Below, one piece after another: positions 1 through 11,614 of a DNA stretch of 64,000 nucleotides (the first letter of the stretch is position 1; each line of letters begins with the position of its first letter). The stretch lies in NCBI GenBank assembly GCA_037043015.1, contig CM073326.1:12656345-12720344 (forward strand). The letters run 5' to 3'. This DNA is from Bryum argenteum (taxonomy: Eukaryota > Streptophyta > Bryopsida > Bryales > Bryaceae). The notes beneath the pieces were generated by a model, which did no database searches, was not told where the DNA came from, and was given only the letters and a program-made list of their open reading frames with translations. The translations under genes and the position numbers were made by a program.

Positions 1-2783
1 CCAACTTGTAGGTGCATTCAACTATTGGAGGAGATGGGTGGTGGGGTTGGGATCTTGGGGATTGTGGGAATGGGTGGAATTGGAAAAACTACTCTTGCAA
101 GAGAAATCTACAACTATTATGCAGCTCAGACCATGTTTAAACACATGAGCTTTCTAGGGATCCATAGAGACAATGTTTGATCCCCTTCCAACATCCAAGT
201 GAGGCCTACATGGTGGTGGAGGCTTAGAGAGCAATTGTTGTGGGATCTTTTGCGGGTGAAGATGAGTGGGTTTATGGATTATAGCAACTGGTTTCAGAAT
301 GTGTCAACTTTAGGGCCAGTCATTATTGTGGTAGATGGTCTTGACAACCTAGAGGAGATTGAAGCACTCGTACCTTTTGTAGGTGACCTCCATCCAAATA
401 GTCGCATCATTGTGACATCTCGTGATCAAAGCATTTTAGAGAGTGTGGGAAGAAGAGCTAAGATTGATCACCGCATCTTCCATCTTGCCCAATTAGGTTA
501 TCATGATTCCAATATGTTGTTTAACCTGCATGCCTTCAATTGTGAGGAGGCCCAAGAAGACTTCAAAGATTTGGCGAAAGATATTGTGAGAGCATGCGGT
601 GGATTGCCATTGGCATTGAAGGTCATTGGATCTAGCTTGTATAACAAGTGGTCAAGAAGAGATAAAGAAACAATTTGGGCAGAGGCCACAGATAGAATGA
701 GGCAAAGTGAGGATGTGATGAATGTATTGAGGTGGAGCTATGAAATACTTCCCAAAGTAGACCAACGCATGTTTGTGGATATCACATGCATATTCAACAA
801 CAAAAGAGTTGCGGAGGCTTTTTCATTTTGGAGTAGTTGTAAGGAGTGTGCCTCTTGTGGCGGAATGAGCACACCTTACTTCACATTGCAAAATCTTATT
901 GACAAGAATCTAGTTTCATGCTATGGTGATTTTGGGTACTTTACGGTACATGACCTCTTAGTGGAGTTGGGTAAAGGGATTGGGAAAATGACGCGAACTC
1001 ACTTTACAAGTGGGAGCAGTGGAGAGGTGGCGCTTTCAAGAAACCAAGTAAGTTCATAATGATTGTAAGTATGAAGAGTTTAGTGAGCCATTAAGGTAGG
1101 TAGTGTGTTCTTGGAATTAGCCAAGTGTAGTTGTAGATCAAGCTCTAGACTAATATTTTTCATGAATTGTGCAGTGAATGTAGTAGTGCAGATTTGAATA
1201 CAAATGCCTTGACAGTGGAAGATATGAAAATATGCAGGGATTTGAAGAAACAAAGGCATTGATTTTGAGAGGAAGTAGGAAGCGGAAGTTTGAAGTTGAG
1301 GAGTTTGCTCACATGCCCAATTTACACTATCTTGAAATGCCGGATGGAGGAGTTATGGATGGCGATTGGAGATGCATGTCTAAAGAGTTGCGATACTTGC
1401 GATGGAGAAACACATCCTTAACACATTTGCCTCCAAATTTGGATTTGGAACACATTGCATTACTCGACTTTTCAAGAAGCCCTACATTGGTGGCCTTATG
1501 GACAAAGTTTGATTCCAATTCAATGGTATGTTTCAAAATTCGAGTTATGTTCATCAAATGAAGCTTTTTAGTATAGTATAACTATGTCCATGGGGATAAG
1601 ATATGTTTGAATGATGAAGATGGTGTAATTTCTGATGGAACTTTTCTTTTACCAGGGGTTCCCAAACCTTCTTAAGTTGGATATGAGTTATTGCCATTCA
1701 ATTACGAGACTACCGGATGCCATTGGACAATGCTCGCAACTGCGACTCTTGGATTTGACAGAATGTACACGATTGAAGAAGCTTCCGGAAGGGGTTGGAC
1801 AACTCAACGAACTCAAAGAGTTATACTTGAATTCCTGTAAGAGGTTGAAAAGTCTGCCGGACTCCATTGGATTGGCATCAAGCCTAAAGGTGTTAAACTT
1901 ACACAACTGTGGAAGGTTGGAAGGGCTCCCAGAGTCTATTGGAATGCTGAAACAACTTCAAGAGCTGGAAATGGGATGGTGTTCTAACGTGAAAACCTTG
2001 CCGGAGAGTATAGGTACACTCTTAAGTTTGGAGGGGTTGATTACAACTGGCTGCACATCTCTTATGACACATCCGCCTTCTTTAAAATTTTGCTCTAGCC
2101 TTAGAGAATTGGAAATACATTCTAATCCATCAGCTTATCTTGAAGCACTACCTATTGACACTTTTGAAAAGGCTTGGCCAAAGCTTAAATCCTTCGAATT
2201 GAATCATCATCATGGATCCATAACTTGGAGAGATTTTGATGCATTCAAAAACCTTACTGTAAGGGATAAAACCCTTTCTGAGTTGCCTCAATCCATAGGT
2301 CTCTTACTAACACTTACTCATTTATACATAGAATGCGAGAAGCTAGAAAGCCTTCCGAAGTCACTCGGTGAACTAAAATGCCTTATACAACTTACCTTAA
2401 AACATTGTGAATACTTGAAGAGGTTGCCAAAGACTTTGGGTGGACTTACAAATCTAAGATTTCTAGACATTGAGCGTTGCGGCTCTCTTAGAAAGCTCCC
2501 AAGCTCAATAGGCCTATTATCAAGACTTGAAACTTTAGATATTACCTCGTGCATGAAGTTGATGTGCCTTCCAACTTCCTTCAAACAACTCAAAATCCGC
2601 TACTTCACTTTACGTGATTGTAAGAGCATGGAGGTAATAGAAGCCTTGAAGACTTTGCAAGGCATGCCAATATGGGGGAGTATGTCTATCCCCGAGCTCC
2701 CACCTTCACTCGGAGTTTTATCAAATCTTCACATTGGAATGCTTTCTTGGAATGTCCAAGAGTTCAACAAGGCACATGTGTGA
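1..2783 (+). CDS. NB-ARC-LRR (TNL-like) disease-resistance receptor, 5' truncated by window, probably a pseudogene
   Basis: This is the intracellular immune-receptor family whose NB-ARC domain is an ATP/ADP switch and whose LRRs sense effectors. The reading frame enters at the left edge with a P-loop (GMGGIGKTTLA, bases 70-102). Kinase-2 (IIVVDGLD), RNBS-B (SRIIVTSRD), GLPL (CGGLPLALKVIG) and an MHD-like VHDLL motif follow. The last Asp of kinase-2 fits the TNL class; no TIR domain is visible because the 5' end is missing. An in-frame TGA at 178-180 lies between P-loop and kinase-2, and no ATG restarts the frame before 199. Downstream the gene looks spliced: exon to 1047, GT-AG intron 1048-1237, exon 1238-1525, intron 1526-1655, exon 1656-2783, all phase 0. 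The last exon encodes about a dozen LRRs of the form LPESIG/LPDSIG. Either the TGA makes it a pseudogene or an unrecognised intron removes it. The family call is firm; functionality is doubtful. Confidence 0.85.
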
Positions 2784-4245
2784 TGTTCTTGAAGATGAAG
2801 AGAAAGGTTTTGTGAAAGTTTATCACAACAAATCAACTCAATTGTCAACTTTGTATCAACACGTGCATGAAACTCAATGTTCAGGGGGAAAATGTTCAAA
2901 GCTAGGTAAGAACACCTCTACCCTCATGGTTTTTTATTTTTACAAGTAATTTTTGTATGTATTTAGTCTCATACATGCCCTCCTACACAGTCAAGTTAGA
3001 TGAGTCATTTTCTCTTCATAATGATGCATAATCTAATAACATACAAACACGTCTTAAAAGCTTGTACAACTGCACATGTAAAACCACAAGGACATTATGA
3101 GTTTAAATGAAACCACATTCACGGCATTAGATTCACTAAGCATTGAAGTATAGTTATGGTTGTCGACACGACATTGCTATTTGCTATAGAAATGAGCCAC
3201 AAGAGCTACTTGATAGGAGAATGGAATGTGCATTCAGATTCTCATAGTTGTTTCTTAAAAGTTTTCCAATAATGGCCATATGCTACGTTCAGTTGTACTA
3301 ATAGTGGATATCGACACTCCAGGAAAGGAAAAGTTGTTTGCCAAGGTAATGAGTGAAAGCAACATACTCTTGGAGTGAATCCCAAGTATCAAGTTCAAGG
3401 AACGTGAGCACTATGCAAAGGTTTGAACTTTGAAGGCTCAACTTGTACACAGTGTACAACACCATAGAAATATCTGATTGAGCAACTTGTTTCAAAAAAG
3501 AGATATTTCATATCGACAGCTCTCAAGTGCTTGATTTTCATCATGCTGTGTTTTGGCCGTGTGGTAGTACTACTCCTCACGAGTGGCCCTGAATCCCCTT
3601 TTCAACCATTTGGGTCGAAGGATTTGCAGAGGGTTGTGAGTTTTATGAGTACCCAACCCATTTTGGGACTTTCTTTAGTATGATATAGCTTTCAAGAGTT
3701 GTTTTTGAAAATTGCTCTGTAAACCTTCTTCTGTAAAGATCACAGAACTTTAATGTAGGATGTTTGAAATTGTCTTTGATATTGTGTGATGAAGGAATGA
3801 AAAACAAAAGAGTGCTTGTAGACCGCTTCTGATAGTCATCATAGAGTGCTAATGAAGTTAAGAAGGTGATTTGAAGAAGGGTATCACTCTAAGAATTGAG
3901 GTGGAAGTTGTACGCAAAACGGACTTCCATAGTCTCTACCATGTCATAAAAGTTCTATACTTTCATGCATTTATACACTTTCAGGGAGTTTGAGAGGTTC
4001 ATCTCAATACATGTATTGCACTACATGGTCCGTTTCGGTTGTTCTTTCAGTCGTTTGTTCGATCCGAAGCGTTAACGCGAGTGACATGTGAAATATTGGT
4101 TCGTTCGTGTTTTGAAATTCTTCATCAGTGAACCTTTATGAGTAAACACGTGCTTTCAAGTTGCAGAGAGACGCAAACTCGGAAGCTTTCAATAAGATGG
4201 ATACTGCAGATGCGCACGCTTAGAGAATTCAGAGCTTCAATGATG
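2784..4245. other. Intergenic, no gene seen
   Basis: This stretch lies between the NLR gene and the end of the convergent mannosyltransferase gene. Open frames are short and have no family resemblance. Only the 3' untranslated regions of the two neighbours are expected here. Confidence 0.6.
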
Positions 4246-5774
4246 TTAGTCAGACTTGGTATTACAAAAGCGGCGGATGCGTACAAGCTTACCCTGTTGG
4301 AAAACAGGATTCAACGAATGCTGGTACACAACCACGCCCAGAACGCCCACAGTCGTAGCAAAGAACAGCACACTCGCTGACCACAGCTTGAAAAACACAT
4401 TCTGACCCCTGAATTCCAATTGATACGCCCAGCCTAGCCAATGCAAATGCGCGGCAGTCCAAACACCCATGCACGCCACTCCATTCTTCCAGCTCAATCT
4501 ACTCGCCGGAATGATGAGCGGCAGCAGGCAGAAAAACCACACGAAATACTGTGCAGTAATCACCTGCACAACACAATCACACGACAGTCAACGATTAAGA
4601 AACTCGTACGGATCATCGATTAACGAAGAGGTCGATTCACCATGTGCAGCACCTTGTTGAAAGCAACGAACGCTACGGTCTGCGCGAAGAAGCAGAAGGG
4701 GAGGTCCTTGGCGAAGTAGACAGCGAGCACGGACTGCACTCCCATTTGCGGCACGAAAGCCAAGAGCCGCTCCAGCAAGGTGAACCCCAGAGCGTGATGC
4801 AGATACACGTAGTAGAAGTAGATGGAGAAATTGTGGCGTGGATCAGTGCGCGTGAAGTGATACAGGAGCGCTTCCTGCAGAAACTCCATCCCGTAGAACC
4901 AGTAACAGATCCCTGTGAGCGCAAAGAATGTCGCTCCCGATACTAACCCGAATGTAAGCCGCTCCGGATTCAACCATGCCCACAAATCCCCTGCTCGTTT
5001 GTAGCTCACAATGTGACTCGGATTATCCTCGTCGAGACACAAAATGATCGGGATCGCGTAGATTATTGGGTAGATTCGGAAATGCACCACGAACCCATAC
5101 CAAATCGCCGCCTGCACCAAACGCCCTGCACCAAAATCATCAATTCATCGCCAGAATCACCGATCATCAAATGCCAGAATCACCAATCATCAACTGATTG
5201 GTGAAGACTGTTCGCATACCGGTCATGAGACATTGGAGGATCCAAAGGATGATGGCGCAGACGAGGGCTTCGCAGCTGCCGCGAGTGGCGATCGCGAAGG
5301 TGTACGGATTGAAGAGCCACAAAGCGGCGCAAGCGACTTGCGCGTTCGCGGTAACACCTCTAAGCTTGAGTACTTGGCTGATGAGCAGACCCACGAGAAG
5401 ATCTGCAATGGCTCAAAACCCTACCAAAGTGAGTAAAGGGCTCATCGCCTTACTGTTCTATACCATACCAGCAAGACAGAGAGAGAGATTCAATTACCAC
5501 CGGCTGCGAACAGGAGCTTGCCCCAGCATCGGTGCAGCACCACATTGGGCACGAGCGCGAGCGCCAGCAGCGGCGAGTAGCGGTACGTGTCGTGCTTGAA
5601 CGGCGACTCCCCTTGCACTATTAATCGCGCCCCATCTGTGAACACCGTGTAGTCTACGTCTGTGTAAGGCACTTCCATGTGCGTATCCTGCCATTCCCCG
5701 TACACGATCATCCCCGCTCGCAGCACCGCCGCCGCGCCCAGCACCGCTCCTATCCCCCATCGCGGCCCCCCCAT
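4246..5774 (-). CDS. PNT1: GPI mannosyltransferase 1 (PIG-M / PEANUT1), 416 aa, 4 exons
   Basis: This is the catalytic subunit that adds the first, alpha-1,4-linked mannose to glucosaminyl-phosphatidylinositol from dolichol-P-mannose in the ER lumen during GPI-anchor synthesis (family GT50). Exons on the minus strand are 5774-5498, 5402-5220, 5125-4653 and 4563-4246. All introns are GT-AG, phases agree (1, 1, 0) and the total is 1251 bp. Near the N-terminus the signature [17 protein letters not shown] carries the DxD-like motif of the first lumenal loop. [62 protein letters not shown] and [16 protein letters not shown] follow in the family order. The hydrophobic stretches fit a multispan ER protein, and the length is close to other PIG-M proteins. 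The ATG at 5774 was chosen because the conserved region starts about 25 residues later, as in plant homologues. The POP1-derived fragments begin only about 75 bp upstream. Confidence 0.93.
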
Positions 5775-5849
5775 CGCTGCTCACACCCAAATGCAACTCA
5801 CGGAACAACCACCATTGCTTACTCTACTCCACCAACTCTGTCAGGCTGA

Positions 5850-5995
5850 CTCTGAGGCAAACAATCCAATCATGCACTGCAGCAATCGACATTGCTGTGA
5901 GTACAACGGTATCTGTTGAAAAAGAAACTGGCTCGAGAACTGAGCCACAAATTGTGACTCCCATTGAAACTCGTATGCGAGGTTTACCGTTGCTT
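5850..5995 (-). pseudogene. Broken copy 1 of the POP1 penultimate exon and adjoining intron
   Basis: Bases 5850-5995 match 7455-7625 of the real POP1 gene with many substitutions and small indels. They include the GCACTGCAGCAATC stretch around the last-intron acceptor and the region encoding the VPVGIITSG motif. No open frame is kept. The fragment sits just upstream of the PIG-M start codon. Confidence 0.7.
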
Positions 5996-6034
5996 ACATG
6001 GTGCTGTCTGTTAGGGTTTGGTGCTCATGGTGGT

Positions 6035-7260
6035 GCAATCTTTATTCATATTGGAATCAAAATTTTGTGTACAGAAGTTGTGTTTGTGTGCAGAAGTTGT
6101 GTTTGTGTGCAGAAGTTGGGTTTGTGTACTACTCGAGTTCATTGCTACGATTGGAGCTGATGCCGCCGGTCGATACATCGATGAGTGATCTGCGTTGCTA
6201 GCAATTGAGAAAATTTCGGATGTCGAACTTGGCCACCTCTGCGCATGGTTACCGGAGTACAGGGAATATTTGTTCCAGGAATCTTTCAAATACATACATT
6301 CTTTTTGTACTTCTGAAGTAATTACAATAGTTTGATGATGAGTGTTTACATGTATGAGAAATAACTCAGCTAGAAATATATAACCAAAAGTAGAGGAATG
6401 TTCTTGTATTTCAAGAACTTTGTCTTAGTATTGTTTTATTGAACAAAATTCCTGTTCATTTGTTGAACACACTTTAGATGAAATGTACATTTGATACATT
6501 GAAGTCGTCTTAAATTTATATCTCATCTGAATTGTGTTTGACAAATGAAGAGGAATATTGTCTCATATGCTTTGTCTCTTAGTTGTTTTAACCCCTAAAG
6601 ACCTAAGGGGTTTGAGAAAAACTCAAATGTGTTGTGAAATGTGCATTTTCGCGAAGTTTATGAAGTTGAACTCAAAAAACAATATAAATATCTCAATGTT
6701 TAGATTAGATCTATGCGGTCAAATTCCCAGAATTACTGACCATTTATTTTTTTAATGAATGTAAGATACTAAAACATTAAAAATTGATAGAGTACAAATT
6801 GATAGAGTACACTTTCAATTATTAATCGTTGAAATTTGGTATGATTAGCTAAATGTATGTGTTTAATCATAAAATAGAAAAAGGCCATCAATAACTTAAG
6901 AGAAAGTACTCTTGATTCTGAGTTGTTTAACCTTGCCCCCGTTTATGTTTTATGTTTGAAAGACTCATATGATTCCAAACGATTCAGGACTTGATTCTTA
7001 ATTCACCAAACTTTTAGAAAGCAAATCCGGTTGCAGCTCCTCAAAATTTGGAATCGACCGTAAAATGGCTGATTGGGTTAAAACGTTCAAAGCTGCAACT
7101 TCGCAGAATCAGTTAACCAAGCATGCAAGATCAGGACAATCTTATACATGAGAAGTAAAACTAACCTCCCTCGGACTGAACCAGAAGTTATGATTCCCAA
7201 TGAAACTCGTAAGCTTGTCTCAGTTCTGCAGGCATTAATCATGTTGGGATCAAAATTTTG
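6035..7260 (-). pseudogene. Broken copy 2 of the last two POP1 exons, split by an insertion of about 0.8 kb
   Basis: Bases 6140-6250 copy the 3' half of the POP1 last exon: a minus-strand frame still reads SSMYRPA and SEIFS. Bases 7082-7215 copy its 5' half, the last intron and the penultimate exon. The intervening bases, about 6255-7081, are AT-rich and unrelated to POP1. A possible TTAA element (6588-7081, ends CCCCTAAAG and GGG) abuts the right junction. The motif AATTTTGTGTACAGAAG occurs at about 6060 and again at 7254 just before the real exon, which marks a tandem-duplication unit. Confidence 0.7.
6070..6128. repeat. Tandem repeat, three copies of a 19-20 bp unit
   Basis: Three consecutive units of the form CAGAAGTTGTGTTTGTGTG lie inside POP1-derived pseudo-copy 2. 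The single-copy form (ACAGAAGTTGG) is present at the equivalent place near 7264, so the expansion is local. Confidence 0.8.
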
Positions 7261-7293
7261 TGTACAGAAGTTGGCTATCCATCTAGAAGGCTA

Positions 7294-10200
7294 CTACTCA
7301 TGATCGTCGCTACTCTCAACTACGATTGAAGCTAATGCCGGTCGATACATCGACGAGTGAGCATTCCGGGAAAGAACGAAAATTTCCGACATCGAACCAG
7401 GCCACCTCGTGTCGGTGTTCTGGGTGGCTCTCAAAGCGTTCAAAGCTGCAACTTCGCAGAATCCAATCGCCGCTTCGCATGCACTGCAGCAATCAACATT
7501 ACAGCGCGTGAGCAAGCAGGCAAGATGAGTACAATGGTATATACATACATTGAAAGAAGAGAACTAGATTTACCTTCCTCGGACTGAACCAGAGGTTATG
7601 ATCCCCACGGGAACTCGTAAGCTTGTCTTATCAGGTTTCTTGCGAGGTTGCTGGGCTTGTTTGAAGCTGGGATCCTCGAATCCTTGCCACCTTGAAGACC
7701 TGGCACGTAAAACCCGTCAATCAAAAGTGATGAAAGAATGTACACAAAAAGCGTGAGGGCTGTGAGTTCATACGAGTTGAAATAGGAGTCGATGTCGCTG
7801 GGCTGAGGCAGATAGATGATAGCTCCTTCATCGAATACTCCTTTTCGAGGGGCATGAATCAGCACCCTCACAAGGCAGCTACTGTCACTTAAAAAGTTCT
7901 GGAAAGTAGCCATCGTGCGTGCCACAAAGGCTCCCGTCTCACCGCCTTTCGGAACCTCCTGCAAATGTACAAGTATATTAAGATGCATTGAAAACAGATC
8001 GATATTGCACACTCTAATCACATCGTTCCAATTGAACAAGGAACTTAAACACTCAGCAACATGAACATACCTTGGTATCAGCACCTGGAGTATGAGTCGT
8101 TGCAACGGGCTGGAGACTCAAAGTAGGGTCAGGCTGGGGAGAAGAGACTTGATGTGACCCAGCGTTATTATTTTCGTCCATGGGAGCACCTTCTACGTCC
8201 TTCGGAGCTGTGAGATCGTTCGAGGGAAGAGAAACAAGACCGTCGTTTATTGTCTTGCTTGAGGGACGAGAGACAAGATCGTCATTCATTGTCTTACTTG
8301 AATCTGAAGCTGGTGGTTCTTCTTCTCCAAGGCTCGGAACCAGCTTAAAGTTTCCAGCCGCTTCATGGACAAATTTCCAGCCTAAAGCCTCGCTCTTCCA
8401 AAGACCTCGTTTCGAAGGAGGCTTCTTCTTGTAGGTTTCTTCATACTCCGCAGATTTCTCGGCTATATGTCGGTCGTAGGAGTGACAATCTGGGTAATCA
8501 TCAGGGAAGCATGGAAGCTTGGCCTGTGAGAAACCAACAACTAAAAACGTTCAGAGGCTTTTCATAAAGCCCGACAGCAATACTGTATTAAACATCAAAT
8601 GTACTAAATCTCCAACTCGAATCTTACAATCTAGTGACAAACCGATACTGAAGAGACGACCTATCAAATGAAGGAGTTATATAGGCTGCCTCATACATCT
8701 GTGCGGAGCCAATGCCGCTCTCGTAGTCCAACAACGTGACCTCCCGCAAACACCAAAGGAACCCAGAAGGCTCGCACCCATCCAATAGGCAATAGAAGCG
8801 AATATCTGCACACAGCAGCCACAATATATAACATTCCTACGATTCAAACTCAAAGAAAATGAAGAGCACGAAATGTATGTTTCACTACTAAAGAGAAGAA
8901 TTTCAATTTAAAATATCTTCATGAGCTACACATGTTAAGTATGAGATGTATGCTTGTAAAAATCACTTTACTACTATGTCGAAGAATTTTGAGAATCTTC
9001 ACATGATATTTTCTGATATTTAGCCGCACACAATTGATAGAATAGAACCACGGCCGTTTTCAGAATACGTACCCGCATTCATCATGTTTTAGTATCATGA
9101 CAGAGCACTTGAGATTCTCAGTTCCAGTGTCTTGTGTTTTATCACTGAGTTGGATATACGACAGTCGATTCTCATGCCGTCTACTGCTCAATTCCTTCTC
9201 GCTCAAAGCCATGCTTCCTTGGCTTGTACCCCAAATGTCGGGACCCGCTACTTCCGAGCTTCTTGATTCCTTCACCTCCACTTTCGTGTCATCATCTGAG
9301 AGAAGAGATGGTTTGAAAGACGTTCGACATCTTGGATCCCACACTTTCATCTCCACAACGGCGCCCGCAGGTAACTCATCCAATAAAACTGCATCTACAC
9401 CCCCTTTATGAGACACCGACCTGCAAATTACAGATGAAATGAGAACATGCATTGTTTCGACTGATATTTATTTCAAGCTTCCTAAGAAATGTAACTTCTC
9501 ACTTGCAAAAAGGGCATCTTGTGAACCACATTCTCATTATTAGACGAGTGATCTCTCTTGGTAAAATTGGTTCTTGAATGATCATCTATACTGAGATCAA
9601 AGACATCAAACTACGCTGGATTTTTGTGGGAGCAGCGAAAGTGAAGAATGTTGATGGTTGATGGTCGAACCTGGTGACGGGGTGGAGCACTTTCTGGAGG
9701 ACGGACAATGCCTTACTCCCCAAGAGATCGAGACGCCCATACTGACCCTTCCTCGACCAGCATTGCAGCTTGTCCTGGAAGAATACAAAGTAACCTGTGA
9801 GTCGAATAGAAAAGTGAAAGCACTTCTAATACCGTAGTAGCCCATCACTGCCACATTCTCAACAATGAACGAAAAATATGTTCAACTTGACTAGATCCAG
9901 ACAACGGAATTGAAGCTAAACAATGAGGCTGAAGACTCTCGAATTAGAGAGCTAACTGTTCATTTTTCCAACAGCAATGATACTGCTGATATGAATGATA
10001 CTAGAACTTTACCATTGCGGCAGATATGTCGTGTGATTACACTGTAAAATATCGTCAAGGAATCCAAACTTGGACGGCACAGAGGTGATCAATATATGCT
10101 ACTATAACGGACCTGATTTTGGCATAAAAGCTGGAGACACGCCAAAGCCTCCTCAAAAGCAGCACCGTGCACCCACAGCCACATCTTTCGCCGCTCTCCA

Positions 10201-11614
10201 GCATTTGATTCACGACGCCATATACACGTAACCGGCGCTATTGCTCCGCGTGGAGACTGACCAATGTGATGTAACTGCAATCAAATAAGGGAGCAGATTA
10301 ATGAGAAATGAGTAAGTCATGCACAAAAATATGATGCTTGGAAACTTATTGGAACAAAACCTCACCATCGCTTTTCCATACTCAGCCCCGCTCGACACAG
10401 ATTGATCTTCAACGGATCTTGATGGCGCTGGCTCCAGCACCAACTGCAAAGCTTCTGAAATAGATTCCTGATCACACAAGGTTATATGAGCATGCAGGCT
10501 CCCATATCAGTTAAGAAAAGATTCAACATTGCCTCCAAATTACACTTGAGAGATAGAGATGCAAAGTACCTCACTGCCTTCTAGCTCGATGGCGGAATAG
10601 AAGCTGGCGTCGTGCAGCACCGCAGCCTCATTCTTCCATTTGATTACTGCCCGTGAACCTCGACCTCTGTGCTTTACACATAGTCAAAGTGCACAAGTCA
10701 TGAGTAAGTCACAAGCAAAGTTTAAGCTTTTGAGAAACCCCAGTTTGAAACATTCTGAGCCTCGAACTCAGATCTTAACACAGTCAAAGTGCAGACGCAA
10801 TGAAGCTTATGAAAATTCCTGATTCAAAAACTTCTGAGCCTCGACCTCTGCTCTTTACACATAGTAAAAGTGCAGATGTCGAGACCAGAAGGAAAAGAAG
10901 AAATTAAGCTTCTGAAAAACCCTAGCTCAGACAATATGAGCCTCAACCTCTATTCTTCACACATAGTCAATCTCAAGTTCATAAGCAAAGTCAGGATCTT
11001 AAGCTTCCGATAAACCCTGATTCGATAGCTTCTAAGCCTCGACCTCTGTTCTTTACACGAAAGCAAAGGTAGGGTTTAAGCTTCTGATGAACCCTAGCTC
11101 AACATTCTAATCCTTAGAGTTGATTCTTTTGTCGGGAGATTTCTCACCTTCCAGGGAGTCCTTGAGCGAGCCAATGACCCCAGATCTTGGTCATAGTGAA
11201 CCGCTTGGCATGCCAAACATGAGTAACAAGCCGCTGCGATCCATCTCTGGAACAGCCACCTCCACCATTCTTATCCCCTTTCAGCTCGATTCGTCTCCGC
11301 ACTCGCCTACACGGCACCTTCTTCAAACCCTCAACATCATCAAGCTTCCTCTTCTTCACATCTTCTTCTTCGCCCTCTGCTTCAAGGTTCCTCTTCTTCT
11401 TCTGCGACGCTTTCTTTTGCCAGAAGAACGTTTTTCGCCGATTGTGGCTCGTTGTTCGCCTTCGCAGACAGCGAGAAATCTCTTGATTGCCATCCTGGGT
11501 CTTCTCCTTCAAAACTGCGTGGAGAGCTTGCACTTCATTCCCTCGTGCATTTGCGAATTGTTGCACTTGTAGTGTCCGCGGTGCTCCCACATGACGACTG
11601 CCACCTCCAGACAT
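7294..11614 (-). CDS. POP1: Ribonuclease P/MRP protein subunit POP1, 780 aa, 11 exons
   Basis: POP1 is the large conserved protein of RNase P and RNase MRP, which process the 5' ends of tRNAs and pre-rRNA in the nucleus and nucleolus. Exons on the minus strand are 11614-11148, 10666-10570, 10467-10366, 10274-10113, 9774-9671, 9420-9073, 8805-8697, 8523-8071, 7958-7774, 7699-7574 and 7483-7294. All introns are GT-AG, all phases agree and the total is 2343 bp. Recognisable segments in order: LQVQQFANARGNEVQALHAV (N-terminal), RCLRRRTTSHN, THVWHAKRFTMTKIWG, LPGRGRGSRAVIKWKNEA, LHHIGQSPRGAIAPVTCIW, PIGWVRAFWVPLVFAGGHVV, LPCFPDDYPDC, RVPVGIITSGSVRGS and a C-terminus ending MYRPALASIVVESSDDHE. A short Ser/Lys repeat (SSKTMNDDLVS/SSKTINDGLVS) lies in exon 8. 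The start fits plant homologues. The stop that ends one frame near 7596 lies in an alternative frame; an intron at 7700-7773 resolves it. Confidence 0.92.
10656..11110. repeat. Five degenerate tandem copies (about 75-105 bp) in POP1 intron 1, the first spanning the exon 2 acceptor
   Basis: Plus-strand units begin CCTCGACCTCTG and continue CTTTACACATAGTCAAAGTG at about 10656, 10761, 10839, 10940 and 11036. Most end in AAGCTTCTGA-type sequence followed by TTCTGAG. On the coding (minus) strand each copy carries a CAGAGGTCGAGG-like acceptor, and the copy at 10656-10669 is the real exon 2 acceptor. Confidence 0.8.

Noticed and set aside
1048..1059. Stop codon ending the NLR first exon
   Set aside because: CAA then GTAAGT at 1048 is a good donor, and the acceptor at 1235-1237 restores phase into the LRR part, so this stop is intronic.
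7596..8105. Apparent premature stop (QAYEFPWGS then TAA) in POP1
   Set aside because: An intron at 7700-7773 with GTATGA donor and CCAG acceptor shifts to the frame encoding RVPVGIITSGSVRG, the conserved POP1 segment, so no frameshift is needed.
8180..8434. Plus-strand frame with an internal repeat (EGRETR..FIVLLE)
   Set aside because: It is the antisense of POP1 exon 8, which carries a short in-frame duplication.
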